A DNA stretch of 64,000 bases, taken from NCBI GenBank assembly GCA_016722075.1, contig JADKGW010000001.1:4402001-4466000 (forward strand). The letters are read 5' to 3'. Position 1 is the first letter of the stretch, and each line of letters starts with the position of its first letter. The stretch is from Candidatus Kouleothrix ribensis (GTDB lineage: Bacteria; Chloroflexota; Chloroflexia; Chloroflexales; Roseiflexaceae). Shown here one piece after another: positions 38,667-47,663 of this stretch. The position numbers were made by a program, and so were the translations under genes. A model generated the notes under the pieces. The model was not told where the DNA came from and made no database searches. It saw nothing but the letters and a program-made list of their open reading frames with translations.

Positions 38667-39047
38667 CTAACGCGTGGCGATCGGCCCGCCAACTGCGCCC
38701 GCCGCCGGGGCCGACTCGGCGGCAGCCAGGTAGGCCGCGAACATCGCAGCGACTTGCTGGCCGACCCACTCGAGGTATTCGGGGTACGTGCGGCCATCGC
38801 GCGCAATGCTGAGCGATGCCTGGCCGCGCATTGTGATCGCCAGGTCGCCATTGGCACGCTGCGTGCCGCTGGGATGCAGCAACAACACCATACTCTGGTC
38901 GGCACGGCTGCAGATGCCCTGGCTGTAGCCAAATGCGACCGCTTCGTAGCCTGCGGGGAGCACCAGCGACGCAACGATCTGCTTTGCCGCATGCGCCCAC
39001 AGCCAACGCCAGGTTAAGGATTCGGGTGGTGTCTCGTCGTACAGCAT
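38667..39047 (-). CDS. Hypothetical protein, 126 residues
   Basis: I do not recognise the family. The product (MLYDETPPESLTWRWLWAHA start) is soluble, with a beta-rich middle (EAVAFGYSQG, SMVLLLHPSGTQ) and a helical part YPEYLEWVGQQVAAMFAAYLAA. The ATG has AAGGAGG 8 nt upstream, which supports real translation. It is transcribed against the surrounding exopolysaccharide genes, lying between the TPR gene and the lipoprotein AlgG homologue. A role in that locus is only positional guesswork. Confidence 0.6.
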   Translation of the reverse strand: MLYDETPPESLTWRWLWAHAAKQIVASLVLPAGYEAVAFGYSQGICSRADQSMVLLLHPSGTQRANGDLAITMRGQASLSIARDGRTYPEYLEWVGQQVAAMFAAYLAAAESAPAAGAVGGPIATR

Positions 39048-39207
39048 GCGATCCTCCTTCACCAGACCACCGCGAATTGGTGCGTTGTCGGGCACGCGCG
39101 GCGGTAGTCACCTGAATCCATGCGCGCCTCGATCGGCGACCGCATTGTACGGCACTGTGTAGCGAAACGCAACTGCCTCTGGCTCAATATCGCGTCGCAG
39201 GTACACC

Positions 39208-40581
39208 GTGAAGTACGCGCCTGGTTTACATGACGATTCTCGCCCGCCCGGCGTTCCGGCTGCCACCCGGTTACGCCAATGCGCACTCACGGTAGTGTTG
39301 GGCGGGCTGGCACTGGTCGCCTGCACCATGCCGATACCCAGCCGCCCGGCGCCCACATCCGCCCCTACGCCTACCGCGGCCGGTGCGCTGCTGGCACATT
39401 GCGCGGGCCTGCCCGACGATCGAGACGTGCCGGCACCCGCGCCGCCCGACACAACCACCGACGACGCGAACGACCCGCGCGAGGCAGCCATGAAATTCAA
39501 CCCGGCCCGGCCGATCGACTACGACCCGGCCAGCAACACGATCGTGCTGGGTGCCGAGGCGCCCACCAGTCTGCCCCTGCTGGCCCGCGCCCTGAAGCCG
39601 GCCGGCTTGCTGCACGAGCTGGCACCCGGCGAATGGCTACTCTCGGCAAACCTGTGGCTTGGCCCCGGCGCCGAGCTGAATATCGCCGGGCCGGCAGCGC
39701 GCCGGCTCAAGCTGCATAGCGATCGATCACGCTTCGTGTGGATCAAATCTTACGGCGGCCGGCTGACCTTCGCTAACACCTGTGTTACCTCGTGGGACAG
39801 CGGGCTAGGCACCGTCGACACCAATACCGATGATGGGCGCAGCTTCGTGCTGGCGCGCGATGGCGCACGCATGGAGATTCGCGACTCCGAGCTGAGCTAC
39901 CTCGGCTTCCTGGCCAACGAATCGTATGGCGTGGCATGGCGCCGGCCCGGCACCAGCGGTGTAGCGATCGACAGCCGCTTCGGCCATAATTTCTACGGCC
40001 TGTATAGCCACGAGGCCTCGGGCCTGGTGATCCGCGGCAACGAGGTACACCACAGCACGCGCTACGGCATCGACCCACACACCCGCTCGAATGGCCTGGT
40101 GATCGAGTACAATATCGCGCACCACAATGGGAAACAGGGCATCATTCTGGCCGAAGAGTGCAACGATAGCATCATTCGCGGTAATACCGTCTACGCGAAC
40201 GCCCTGCATGGAATCGTGATCTACCAGCGCTCGAACGGCAACCTGATCGAGGATAATACCAGCTATGGCAACACGCTACAGGGCATTAATGTGAACGACT
40301 CGGCGCGCAATACCATCCGCGCCAACACCAGCTACGATAACGGCGATGCCGGTATCGGCGTGGGCCAGGGCGCGGCCGGCAACCTGGTGGTGGGGAATAC
40401 CGTGCGCGACAATCTTAAAGACGGCATCTACCTGTTCAGCGACGCCGTAGGCAATACCGTGCGCGACAACACCGTGCATGGCAATGCGCGCTACGGCATT
40501 TACGCCAAAAGCCCCGGCAACATCATCGGCGATAATCAGCTGTCGGGCAACCACGCCGCCGATCTGCGCGAGGGCGGCTAA
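39208..40581 (+). CDS. Lipoprotein AlgG-like beta-helix protein with degenerate active site
   Basis: The 457-residue product starts at GTG with a basic stretch and a lipobox ending LVAC near residue 39, then a Pro/Thr-rich linker. The lead module (LLHELAPGEWLLSANLWLG) and right-handed beta-helix repeats match both halves of the big secreted epimerase upstream. Its counterpart of DPHD reads DPHT (289-292), and the following HGIIxSR is QGIILAE, so the arginine and one acid are lost. It may be a binding or guiding subunit, or an epimerase with altered chemistry. It lies at the end of the exopolysaccharide locus and is followed by a 16-bp hairpin. Confidence 0.75.
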   Translation: MKYAPGLHDDSRPPGVPAATRLRQCALTVVLGGLALVACTMPIPSRPAPTSAPTPTAAGALLAHCAGLPDDRDVPAPAPPDTTTDDANDPREAAMKFNPARPIDYDPASNTIVLGAEAPTSLPLLARALKPAGLLHELAPGEWLLSANLWLGPGAELNIAGPAARRLKLHSDRSRFVWIKSYGGRLTFANTCVTSWDSGLGTVDTNTDDGRSFVLARDGARMEIRDSELSYLGFLANESYGVAWRRPGTSGVAIDSRFGHNFYGLYSHEASGLVIRGNEVHHSTRYGIDPHTRSNGLVIEYNIAHHNGKQGIILAEECNDSIIRGNTVYANALHGIVIYQRSNGNLIEDNTSYGNTLQGINVNDSARNTIRANTSYDNGDAGIGVGQGAAGNLVVGNTVRDNLKDGIYLFSDAVGNTVRDNTVHGNARYGIYAKSPGNIIGDNQLSGNHAADLREGG

Positions 40582-40605
40582 TACCACCCAGGCCATCGTT
40601 GTTTC

Positions 40606-40646
40606 GTGTTCGGTGGCTGCGTGTTCCGCGCGCAGCCACCGAACAC
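40606..40646. terminator. 16-bp hairpin after the exopolysaccharide locus
   Basis: Perfect stem gtgttcggtggctgcg (40606-40621) / inverse (40631-40646) with a 9-nt loop, 25 bp after the AlgG-like lipoprotein gene. There is no U-tract. The location suggests a transcription end. Confidence 0.5.
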
Positions 40647-40690
40647 AGAAGATGAAAAGCACCAGATCAATCAAGCGAATTGAGCACCGT

Positions 40691-41140
40691 ATGACAAGCA
40701 CCGAGCAACTGAACGACGACGCGCTGGTCGAGTCGTGGCGGCCCTATTTCGAGGCCGAGTACGCACGCGACCAGCGCAACGCCGCGCGCCAGCCCTTCGG
40801 CGAATACTGGCGCTGGGTCAAAACCTACTTGCTCGATGGTGGGTCGGGCTACCCCGGCTGGCTGCCGCAAAGCGCAACGCTGCTGGCGCAGGTGCGCGAC
40901 TCGGCGGCGCGGGCGCGGCTGGCGCCGCTGCTGCACGATACCGGCCGGCGCATCGCTGGCGAGTGGGCGAAAGACAGCGCATGCCGTACTATCTACTCGA
41001 CCTTCCTGCAGGGCCGGCCTAACCTGATGGAGTGGGGCCGCACACTGCAGCGCGCCGCCGGCCGCGACACCGGCGATGGGCGCCAGATCGAGGCGGCCGC
41101 GCTGAGCATTAAGGCCGAGCTGGATGCGCTATCGCGCTGA
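40691..41140 (+). CDS. Hypothetical protein, 149 residues
   Basis: I do not recognise the family. The sequence (MTSTEQLNDDALVESWRPYFEAEYARDQ start) is highly helical, with conserved-looking aromatic clusters FGEYWRWVKTYLLDGGSGYPGWL and a C-terminal helical pair. No membrane segment or signal is present. It is in the same direction as the exopolysaccharide genes but beyond the hairpin, and convergent with the PAS-STAS gene. The ATG at 40691 has no strong ribosome-binding site. Confidence 0.6.
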   Translation: MTSTEQLNDDALVESWRPYFEAEYARDQRNAARQPFGEYWRWVKTYLLDGGSGYPGWLPQSATLLAQVRDSAARARLAPLLHDTGRRIAGEWAKDSACRTIYSTFLQGRPNLMEWGRTLQRAAGRDTGDGRQIEAAALSIKAELDALSR

Positions 41141-41154
41141 GCGCCGCGCCAGGC

Positions 41155-42069
41155 TCAGCGGCGGCTGTTCCGCTGGGCAAGCGCATCAGCGATGCCAGCC
41201 TGGAGCGTGCTGCGGGTGATCATTCCGCTCAGATCGACCCCGAGGCTCACTAATGTCTGGGCAATCTCGGGGCGGATACCCGTCAGCAGCACCTGCGCAC
41301 CTAATAGCTTGACTGCCTGGGCAGCCCGTAGCAGCGCATTGGCCACCTGCGTATCAATCACCTGGACGCCGGTAATGTCGATGATCACAGTGGTTGCGCG
41401 CTGGGCGCTGACGCCGCTCAAGAGCGCCTCGATCACCTGCTGGGCACGCTTGCTGTCGATCGTGCCGATCAGCGGCATAGCCACCAGCCCGTCGCTGATC
41501 GGAATCATGGGTGTCGATAGCTCGGTCAGGGCGGCCTGCTGGACCTTGATGATCTGCTCCTGCAGCTGCGCGCGCTCGTCCTCAACGCGCTTATACTCGG
41601 TAATATCCTCATACATGCCCAGGATGCCAACGATCTGGCTGGCAGAGTCGAGCAGCGGGATCTTACTTGTGCGCAACCAGATCGTGGTTCCATCGGGGCG
41701 GCTCTGCGGCTCTTCGAAGTGTAGCTTGGCAGTGCCGGTGTCGATCACCCGGCGATCATCGGCGCGGTACAGATCGGCCTGCGGCAACCAGGGCATGTCG
41801 TAGTCGGTCTTGCCGACAACCTGGGCGGGTGAGGGCAGCATGGCATCGCGCGCAAAGCGCTCGTTACAACCCAGAAACACCAGATTGCGATCTTTCCAGA
41901 AGATCGTCTGGGGCAGGTGGTTCAGCACAAGCTGCAGCATGGATGGAGTGATCGCATGTGGTCGATCATGCACTGCCTGTTGCTCCAGGCGCTGCTCGAG
42001 CTCGGCAATGCGCTGGCGGGCCTGGGTAAGCTCGTCGGCCGTACTAATAGGCGCGCTGGCAGTAGTCAT
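41155..42069 (-). CDS. PAS-STAS regulatory protein (RsbR-like)
   Basis: The 304-residue protein has an N-terminal coiled coil (QARQRIAELEQRLEQQA), a PAS domain (about 45-170, with LNHLPQTIFWKDRNLVFLGCNERFARD and GMYEDITEYKRVEDERAQLQ), and a C-terminal STAS domain (about 185-300, PISDGLVAMPLIGTIDSKRAQQVIEALLSG and VIDITGVQVIDTQVANALLRAAQAVKLLGA). RsbR-type PAS-STAS proteins sit in stressosome complexes and relay signals by phosphorylation of STAS Ser/Thr; the VIDTQVANALL loop holds such a Thr. No RsbS or RsbT gene is adjacent. It lies 41 bp downstream of the GGDEF-EAL gene and may be co-transcribed. Confidence 0.85.
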   Translation of the reverse strand: MTTASAPISTADELTQARQRIAELEQRLEQQAVHDRPHAITPSMLQLVLNHLPQTIFWKDRNLVFLGCNERFARDAMLPSPAQVVGKTDYDMPWLPQADLYRADDRRVIDTGTAKLHFEEPQSRPDGTTIWLRTSKIPLLDSASQIVGILGMYEDITEYKRVEDERAQLQEQIIKVQQAALTELSTPMIPISDGLVAMPLIGTIDSKRAQQVIEALLSGVSAQRATTVIIDITGVQVIDTQVANALLRAAQAVKLLGAQVLLTGIRPEIAQTLVSLGVDLSGMITRSTLQAGIADALAQRNSRR

Positions 42070-42110
42070 ATCACGCTCCTCATCGATCCTTTCGGTAGGC
42101 GCGCTGGCGC

Positions 42111-44723
42111 CTACGCTTGCAGCTCGGGGATCTTCGCCGCGCCAAACATACTATTCTTCACCAGATCACTGGCACTCTGGGCGTCGACCGCGCGCGAGAA
42201 TAGCCAGCCCTGGCCCTGTGTACAGTGAAATTGCTTCAGCTGCTCGATCTGGTGCTCGGTCTCGATCCCCTCGGCTACCGCCTCGAGCCCGAGCATGCGC
42301 GCCAGCGAGATGATCGTCTGCACGATTTCGCCATTCTCGCCATTCGACTCGAGCCGGCTGATGAATGAGCGGTCGATCTTGAGCGCATCGATCGGCAGCT
42401 GGTACAGGTAGCTCAGCGATGAATAGCCGGTGCCGAAGTCGTCGATACACAGCTGCACGCCCAGCTCGCGAATACGCGTCAGAATATTGGTCGTCGAGGC
42501 GTCGCAATCGATCAGCGTGTGCTCGGTGATCTCGAGCTTCAGCGACCGCGGGCTGAGGCCGGTTTCGTTGAGCGCCTGCACGACCTGCTCGACGACATCG
42601 GGCTGGCCGATCTGTTTGCTTGAAAGGTTCACGTTGATCGATAGCGAGGGCGTGTCGGGGAACTGCATCTGCCACTCACGCACCTGGCGGCAGGCCTCGC
42701 GCAACACCCACCAGCCGATCGGAATGATCAGGCCAGTCTCTTCGGCCAGGTCGATGAAATCGGCCGGGTAGAGCAGGCCACGCCGGGGGTGTTGCCAGCG
42801 TACCAGTGCCTCGAAGCCAGTGACCTGCCCACTATCGAGCGAGATGATCGGCTGATAGTAGACACTCAGCTCCTGGCGCACAAGCGCCTGGCGCAGGTCG
42901 CTCTCGAGCTCGAGCTGGGCCATCGCCTGCGTGTGCATCGACGGGTGAAATAGCACGTGGCGCGCCTTGCCGCGCATTTTGGCGTGATACATGGCCGTAT
43001 CGGCATCGCGGATCATGTCGGCCGGCCGGTCGTAGCCCTGCGAGCTGAGCGTAATGCCAATGCTGGCAGTGGTGAACACATGGTGCGAGTCGAGCTGCAG
43101 TGGCGATGAGATCTCGCGCTGGATGCGATCGGCAATATCGGAGATCACGGCTTCGTCGGTGATCTCTTCGAGCAAGATCGTGAATTCATCACCGCCCATC
43201 CGCGCGATGGTATCGCCGGGCCGCAGGCAGCTTTCGACCCGCTGGGCGATCGTGATCAGCAACTGGTCGCCAACCGCGTGGCCCAGGCTGTCGTTGATCA
43301 TCTTGAAGCGGTCGAGGTCGAGAAACAGCAGGGCAAAGCGGTAGTCGGGCGAGCGCTTGAGCCGCGCCAACGCGCGCCCCAGCCGGTCGACCAGCAGCGC
43401 GCGGTTGGGCAGGCCGGTAAGCACGTCGTGCAGGGCATCGTGCTGCAGGCGCTGCTCGGCCGACTTTCGATCGGTGATGTCGGTCTGCGACCCGGCCATG
43501 CGCATGGCCTGCCCGGACGCATCCCAGATCGCCAGGCCACGGCAGAGCATCCAGCGGTAGTTGCCGTCGCGGTGCAGCACGCGGTACTCGTGCTCGAACT
43601 GGGCGATCAGCCGCCGGAAGTGCGCCGCGAGATGCACCTCGAGCCGCTCGCGGTCGTCGGGGTGGACACGCTTAAACCACTCGTCGGGAGTATTGCCGAT
43701 CTCCTCTTCGGCATAGCCAAGCATGCTCTTCCAGCGCGGCGAGAAGAACAGCTGGTCGCGCTTCAGATCCCAATCCCAAAGCCCATCGTTGGCGCCCTGC
43801 GCGGCCAGTGCATAGCGCTCTTCGCTCTCGCGCAAGGCCACCTCGGCCTGCTTATCGGCGCTGATATCGCGAAACACGGCCACGCCACCCGAGAGTGTGC
43901 CATCGGGTTCGCGCAGCGGGCGGGCCGTGACGCTAAGCCACTGGCTGGGCTCATGTGCAGTCGGTGCGATGAAGATCTCGGCAGAGTCGATTGATCTGCC
44001 GTGGATCGCCTGGGCCAGCGGTAGCTCGTCGGACCGGTAGATCGTGACCTGATCGGCATGATGAAAATTTTCAAGCGGATGCCCAACCGACGGCAAAAAT
44101 TCCACCAGCCGGTCGGCCAGCGTATGGCGTGCCGCCGGGTTCTGGTGAACTAGCGCGCCGGCAGTATCGACGACGACCACGCCGTCGCCCATGCTGTCGA
44201 GGATCGACTGGAGCACGGTGGTCTGGCGTCTGAAGGCCGCTTCAGAGCGCTCGAGTGCGGTGGCGCGCTGCTCGGCCAGCGCAGTGCGCTCGGCCACGCG
44301 CTGCTCAAGCGTCTGGAGGTAGGCGCGTTCTTGTTCGCGCAGGCGTTTCTTATCGAGGCAGGCATTGACGCGTGCATTCAGCAACACCGAGTTGTAGGGC
44401 TTGAACAAGTAATCTTCCGCGCCATGCTTGATGCATGTAATGATACTCTCGATCTCGGTATCGGCCGAAATCACAATCACCGGAATGTCGCTCAGCTGCG
44501 GGTCGCCCTTGAGCTCGGCTAGCACTTCGAAACCGCTCATCACCGGCATCATAATATCGAGCAGCACGAGATCGAATTTGTGCGCACGGAGCAGATCAAG
44601 CGCCTGCCGGCCGTTGCCGGCGAGCATGACGGTATGCTTGAGATCCTTGAGGTAGCGGGCCAGTAGGTCGCGTAGAAACTCCTGATCGTCGACGACTAGG
44701 ACATTGCCGGAAGAAGGTGTCAT
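42111..44723 (-). CDS. Response regulator with PAS, GGDEF and EAL domains (c-di-GMP turnover)
   Basis: The 870-residue protein has a receiver domain (1-120; LVVDDQEF, phosphoacceptor Asp in LVLLDIMMPVMSG, Lys in YLFKPYN), a coiled coil, two PAS/PAC domains (about 170-290 and 300-425), a GGDEF domain with intact RMGGDEFTIL, and an EAL domain with GFEALVRW, VNLSSKQI, CIDDFGTGYSSLSYL and AVAEGIETEHQ. Both catalytic sequences look intact, so synthesis or hydrolysis of c-di-GMP could both occur, with the receiver setting direction. The ATG is at 44723. Proximity to the exopolysaccharide locus suggests a control link. No cognate kinase is adjacent. Confidence 0.92.
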   Translation of the reverse strand: MTPSSGNVLVVDDQEFLRDLLARYLKDLKHTVMLAGNGRQALDLLRAHKFDLVLLDIMMPVMSGFEVLAELKGDPQLSDIPVIVISADTEIESIITCIKHGAEDYLFKPYNSVLLNARVNACLDKKRLREQERAYLQTLEQRVAERTALAEQRATALERSEAAFRRQTTVLQSILDSMGDGVVVVDTAGALVHQNPAARHTLADRLVEFLPSVGHPLENFHHADQVTIYRSDELPLAQAIHGRSIDSAEIFIAPTAHEPSQWLSVTARPLREPDGTLSGGVAVFRDISADKQAEVALRESEERYALAAQGANDGLWDWDLKRDQLFFSPRWKSMLGYAEEEIGNTPDEWFKRVHPDDRERLEVHLAAHFRRLIAQFEHEYRVLHRDGNYRWMLCRGLAIWDASGQAMRMAGSQTDITDRKSAEQRLQHDALHDVLTGLPNRALLVDRLGRALARLKRSPDYRFALLFLDLDRFKMINDSLGHAVGDQLLITIAQRVESCLRPGDTIARMGGDEFTILLEEITDEAVISDIADRIQREISSPLQLDSHHVFTTASIGITLSSQGYDRPADMIRDADTAMYHAKMRGKARHVLFHPSMHTQAMAQLELESDLRQALVRQELSVYYQPIISLDSGQVTGFEALVRWQHPRRGLLYPADFIDLAEETGLIIPIGWWVLREACRQVREWQMQFPDTPSLSINVNLSSKQIGQPDVVEQVVQALNETGLSPRSLKLEITEHTLIDCDASTTNILTRIRELGVQLCIDDFGTGYSSLSYLYQLPIDALKIDRSFISRLESNGENGEIVQTIISLARMLGLEAVAEGIETEHQIEQLKQFHCTQGQGWLFSRAVDAQSASDLVKNSMFGAAKIPELQA

Positions 44724-45009
44724 ACTCTGCCTCGTGCTCTTAGCTCCCGATGGCGGCGTGGCCATCCATACTCGAAGTGACCGCACAGCAGCGCCTGTGC
44801 CAGACGGTAAGGATAGTGTACTTGGTTTCGCCTACACAAACATGGCTAACTTAGGTACGAAACAATTGCAATCATAAAACAGTTGCGCGCTTGTGCAGCA
44901 ATTATCACTGCGTGTTGCCAATTCGCCACAGCCACCGGCACCACCAATGTTACAGTAGTCGCAGCAGCACTACCGGCAAATTGCTTACTAAGCATCAAGG
45001 AAGCTGACC

Positions 45010-45873
45010 ATGCAACCACAATCGCAGCCCAACTCGGCCATTCCACCGATCTTCATTGTGTCGGGCGGGGCGGGCGCGCTCGGCAAACATGTGGCACGGG
45101 TCGCGCTCGCGCAGTTTCCTGGTGCCGCGCCCGAGGTGATCGTGATCCCGCAGGTGTGCCGCAGCGAGCAGATGGCCGAGGTGATCGCCCAGGTGGCGGC
45201 GCGCAATGGCCTGATCATCCACACAATGGTCGACCCATACCTGCGCGCGGTGTTGTTAGACATGGCGCGCGAACATAAGCTGACCACGATCGATACGATT
45301 GGCGACCCGCTCGCGCAGCTGGCGGCGCTGTTCGGGCAGGCGCCGCTGGGCCAGCCGGGGCTGTACCAGGGCGACTACGACGCGTACCTCGAGCGGATCA
45401 AGGCGATCGAGTACACCGTCGACCATGACGATGGGCGTAGCCCGCATCACCTCGACCAGGCCGACGTAGTGCTCACCGGGGTTTCGCGCGTAGGCAAGAC
45501 GCCGCTGAGCATCTACCTTTCGGTGCTGGGCTGGAAGGTTGCGAATGTGCCGCTGGTGAAACAGGTGCCGCCGCCGCCCGAGCTGTTCACGATCGACCGG
45601 CGCCGGGTAGTCGGGCTGATGATTGACGTCGATATCTTGATGCAGCACCGGCGCTGGCGCCAGAGCGCCAACGCCGGTATGGGCGGCCGATCGTACTCCG
45701 ACCCCGAAGAGCTATACGAGGAGATCGAAGCGGCGCGGCGCGTATTTCGCCAGGGTGGCTTCGCGGTGATTAACGTGACCAACAAGCCGATCGAGGAGAG
45801 CGCCGACCATGTCATCGCGCTGATCAGCCGCTACTTCGAGCACCGGCTGACCATGCCGGGCGCGGCGCGCTAA
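45010..45873 (+). CDS. Kinase-pyrophosphorylase (PEP synthase/PPDK regulatory protein, DUF299)
   Basis: The 287-residue protein belongs to the bifunctional Ser/Thr kinase and Pi-dependent pyrophosphorylase family that switches PEP synthetase or pyruvate phosphate dikinase. The P-loop-like family signature is VLTGVSRVGKTPLSIYLS, with VANVPLV and VGLMIDVD after it. ATCAAGGAAG precedes the ATG at 45010. No ppsA or ppdK is in the window. The partner enzyme is therefore unknown, and which of the two targets it controls cannot be read from sequence. Confidence 0.9.
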   Translation: MQPQSQPNSAIPPIFIVSGGAGALGKHVARVALAQFPGAAPEVIVIPQVCRSEQMAEVIAQVAARNGLIIHTMVDPYLRAVLLDMAREHKLTTIDTIGDPLAQLAALFGQAPLGQPGLYQGDYDAYLERIKAIEYTVDHDDGRSPHHLDQADVVLTGVSRVGKTPLSIYLSVLGWKVANVPLVKQVPPPPELFTIDRRRVVGLMIDVDILMQHRRWRQSANAGMGGRSYSDPEELYEEIEAARRVFRQGGFAVINVTNKPIEESADHVIALISRYFEHRLTMPGAAR

Positions 45874-45899
45874 GCGCTGCATAGCCAGCCCTCAGAATC

Positions 45900-47537
45900 T
45901 TAGCGGCGCTCGATTGGCTTGGCCAGCCCGGCCGCCTCGATCGCCCACCGCGCGCTGGCGCGGCCCAGGTGCCAGCCTGGCCAGCCGTCGCGCTGCTGCT
46001 GCTCGGCCAGCTGCCAATACTGCTGCGCCAGTGCATCGGCGATATCCTGGCGCGCACGATCATCGAGCTGGCTGAGCGCGGCCACCAGCGCGGGCGTGGC
46101 ATCGGGCGAGAGCTGCGTCAGGTAGTAGGTATCGACCTGCTCGCCGCCGCGCTGTTGCTCGGCCGATAGATCGCTCCGGCCAATGTTCTCGCGCACGATC
46201 AGCGCATCGGGGTTAGCCAGGTTCAGCACCAGCACATACGCCACCAGCGACACCAGCCCGCCGAATGTGAAGACCTGCGGGCGGCCGCGCAGCAGCGCGA
46301 CCACAAACAGCGCCAGCACTACCGCCAGCCAGATCATGAAGCTGTGGGTGTAGATCCGTAGCTCGGTGTAGCCATAGGCGTGCTCGTAGAGCTGCATGCG
46401 CTGAAATGCCGACGCCAGCAGCCCGAGCACCAGCGCAATCATAGCTGTGCAGGCCGCGTTGAACGCGCGCCGGTGTGACGGCACCGGGCGCCGTGTGATG
46501 ATCGCCAGGGTGCAGAGCAGCCCCAGCGCCAGGCAGGCCACCGCCAGCAGCTCGAAGAAGCCGCGCCGCGCATACTCGGCGTAGGTCATGCCCGTGCGCG
46601 CCAGCGTATCGAGGCCACCGAAGAAGTATGCGCCCTGGATGGCCATGAAACCGCCGAACAGGAGATCGACCAGCACCAGCACGGTGAGCGCCTCGATCGC
46701 ACCCAGCCCGATCGGCGCCTGGCGCGGCATGCGCAGCCGCTGCGTATCGCCCTCGGCCGGCAGATCCTCGATCGCGTGGGCCTCGGCCGGGTCGATATAG
46801 ATCAGGCCGATCAGCGCGCGCGCCACTGCACCGAACGCACGCCCAAACCCCGAGCGCTCGTCGCCGAGCAACGCCACCAATAGCCCACCGGCGCAGGCCC
46901 AGGTAGCTGCCGCAACAAAGAATGCGTGCCCAATCAGCTGCGTGAGATCGAGCGGCAGATCGAAGCTCAGAATCTGCTCGACGTAACTCGCGAAGATCGA
47001 ATCGGCCGACATCAGCAGGCCGGTGAAGATGAACAGTACCGGCAGCGCCAGCAGCAGGCCGCAGCCGATCGGGCGCAACCACGGGCCAACCCGCCGGTCG
47101 GTGGGCGTGGCAGCGCGCTGCCTGGTCGCATACAGCGCTGCCGCAGCCGGCTGAAAGGCCATATCGCTGAGGCCCGCGATTAGCTGGGCGATGGTATGGG
47201 CAACCGGCTGGCGCGCGAGCGCCGCGCCGCGATAGCTGCTGGCCAACAGCGCGAGCATGCCCAGCACGGCCAGCGCGTTGAGCGTGGTGAGTGTGGCCGA
47301 GGCGCGCCAAGCCAGGCAGGCCGCAAATACGAGCGCCCCGGCGGCGAGCCACAGGTTGGCGCGGGTAGGAGTGCGCCGCTCGGCAGTGCTAAGCGCCGCC
47401 AGCGCCGCCAACCCCATGCCGGCGAACAGCGGGGCCGAGATGCCGAACGAGCGATCGTAGAATAGGTAGTCGGCCAGGAGCCCAAGCACCAGTGCGGCGA
47501 GCAGCACCTGGGCAGGTTGGCGAAGTGACGCAGGCAT
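45900..47537 (-). CDS. DUF4173-type multi-pass membrane protein
   Basis: The 545-residue product has about twelve transmembrane helices, for example VLLAALVLGLLADYLFY at the N terminus and ALTVLVLVDLLFGGFMAIQ and YTHSFMIWLAVVLALFVVAL later. It carries the DUF4173 pattern including the loop TYAEYARRGFFELLAVACLALG and YTELRIYTHSFM. A soluble C-terminal tail (about 90 residues) holds helical, Gln-rich sequence. The function of DUF4173 is unknown to me. ATG 47537 has GGAG upstream. The neighbours are not functionally revealing. Confidence 0.75.
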   Translation of the reverse strand: MPASLRQPAQVLLAALVLGLLADYLFYDRSFGISAPLFAGMGLAALAALSTAERRTPTRANLWLAAGALVFAACLAWRASATLTTLNALAVLGMLALLASSYRGAALARQPVAHTIAQLIAGLSDMAFQPAAAALYATRQRAATPTDRRVGPWLRPIGCGLLLALPVLFIFTGLLMSADSIFASYVEQILSFDLPLDLTQLIGHAFFVAAATWACAGGLLVALLGDERSGFGRAFGAVARALIGLIYIDPAEAHAIEDLPAEGDTQRLRMPRQAPIGLGAIEALTVLVLVDLLFGGFMAIQGAYFFGGLDTLARTGMTYAEYARRGFFELLAVACLALGLLCTLAIITRRPVPSHRRAFNAACTAMIALVLGLLASAFQRMQLYEHAYGYTELRIYTHSFMIWLAVVLALFVVALLRGRPQVFTFGGLVSLVAYVLVLNLANPDALIVRENIGRSDLSAEQQRGGEQVDTYYLTQLSPDATPALVAALSQLDDRARQDIADALAQQYWQLAEQQQRDGWPGWHLGRASARWAIEAAGLAKPIERR

Positions 47538-47663
47538 AGATGAAGCTCCAATCTGGGCGTGGTCGCATCCTATACCTGTTATACCAGCCTGGGGCCGCGA
47601 ATGATACTGTGCGGGTGCGCATCGCAATGCACTCGTGTGCTTGACGCGGCGCCTAGCGGGGCG

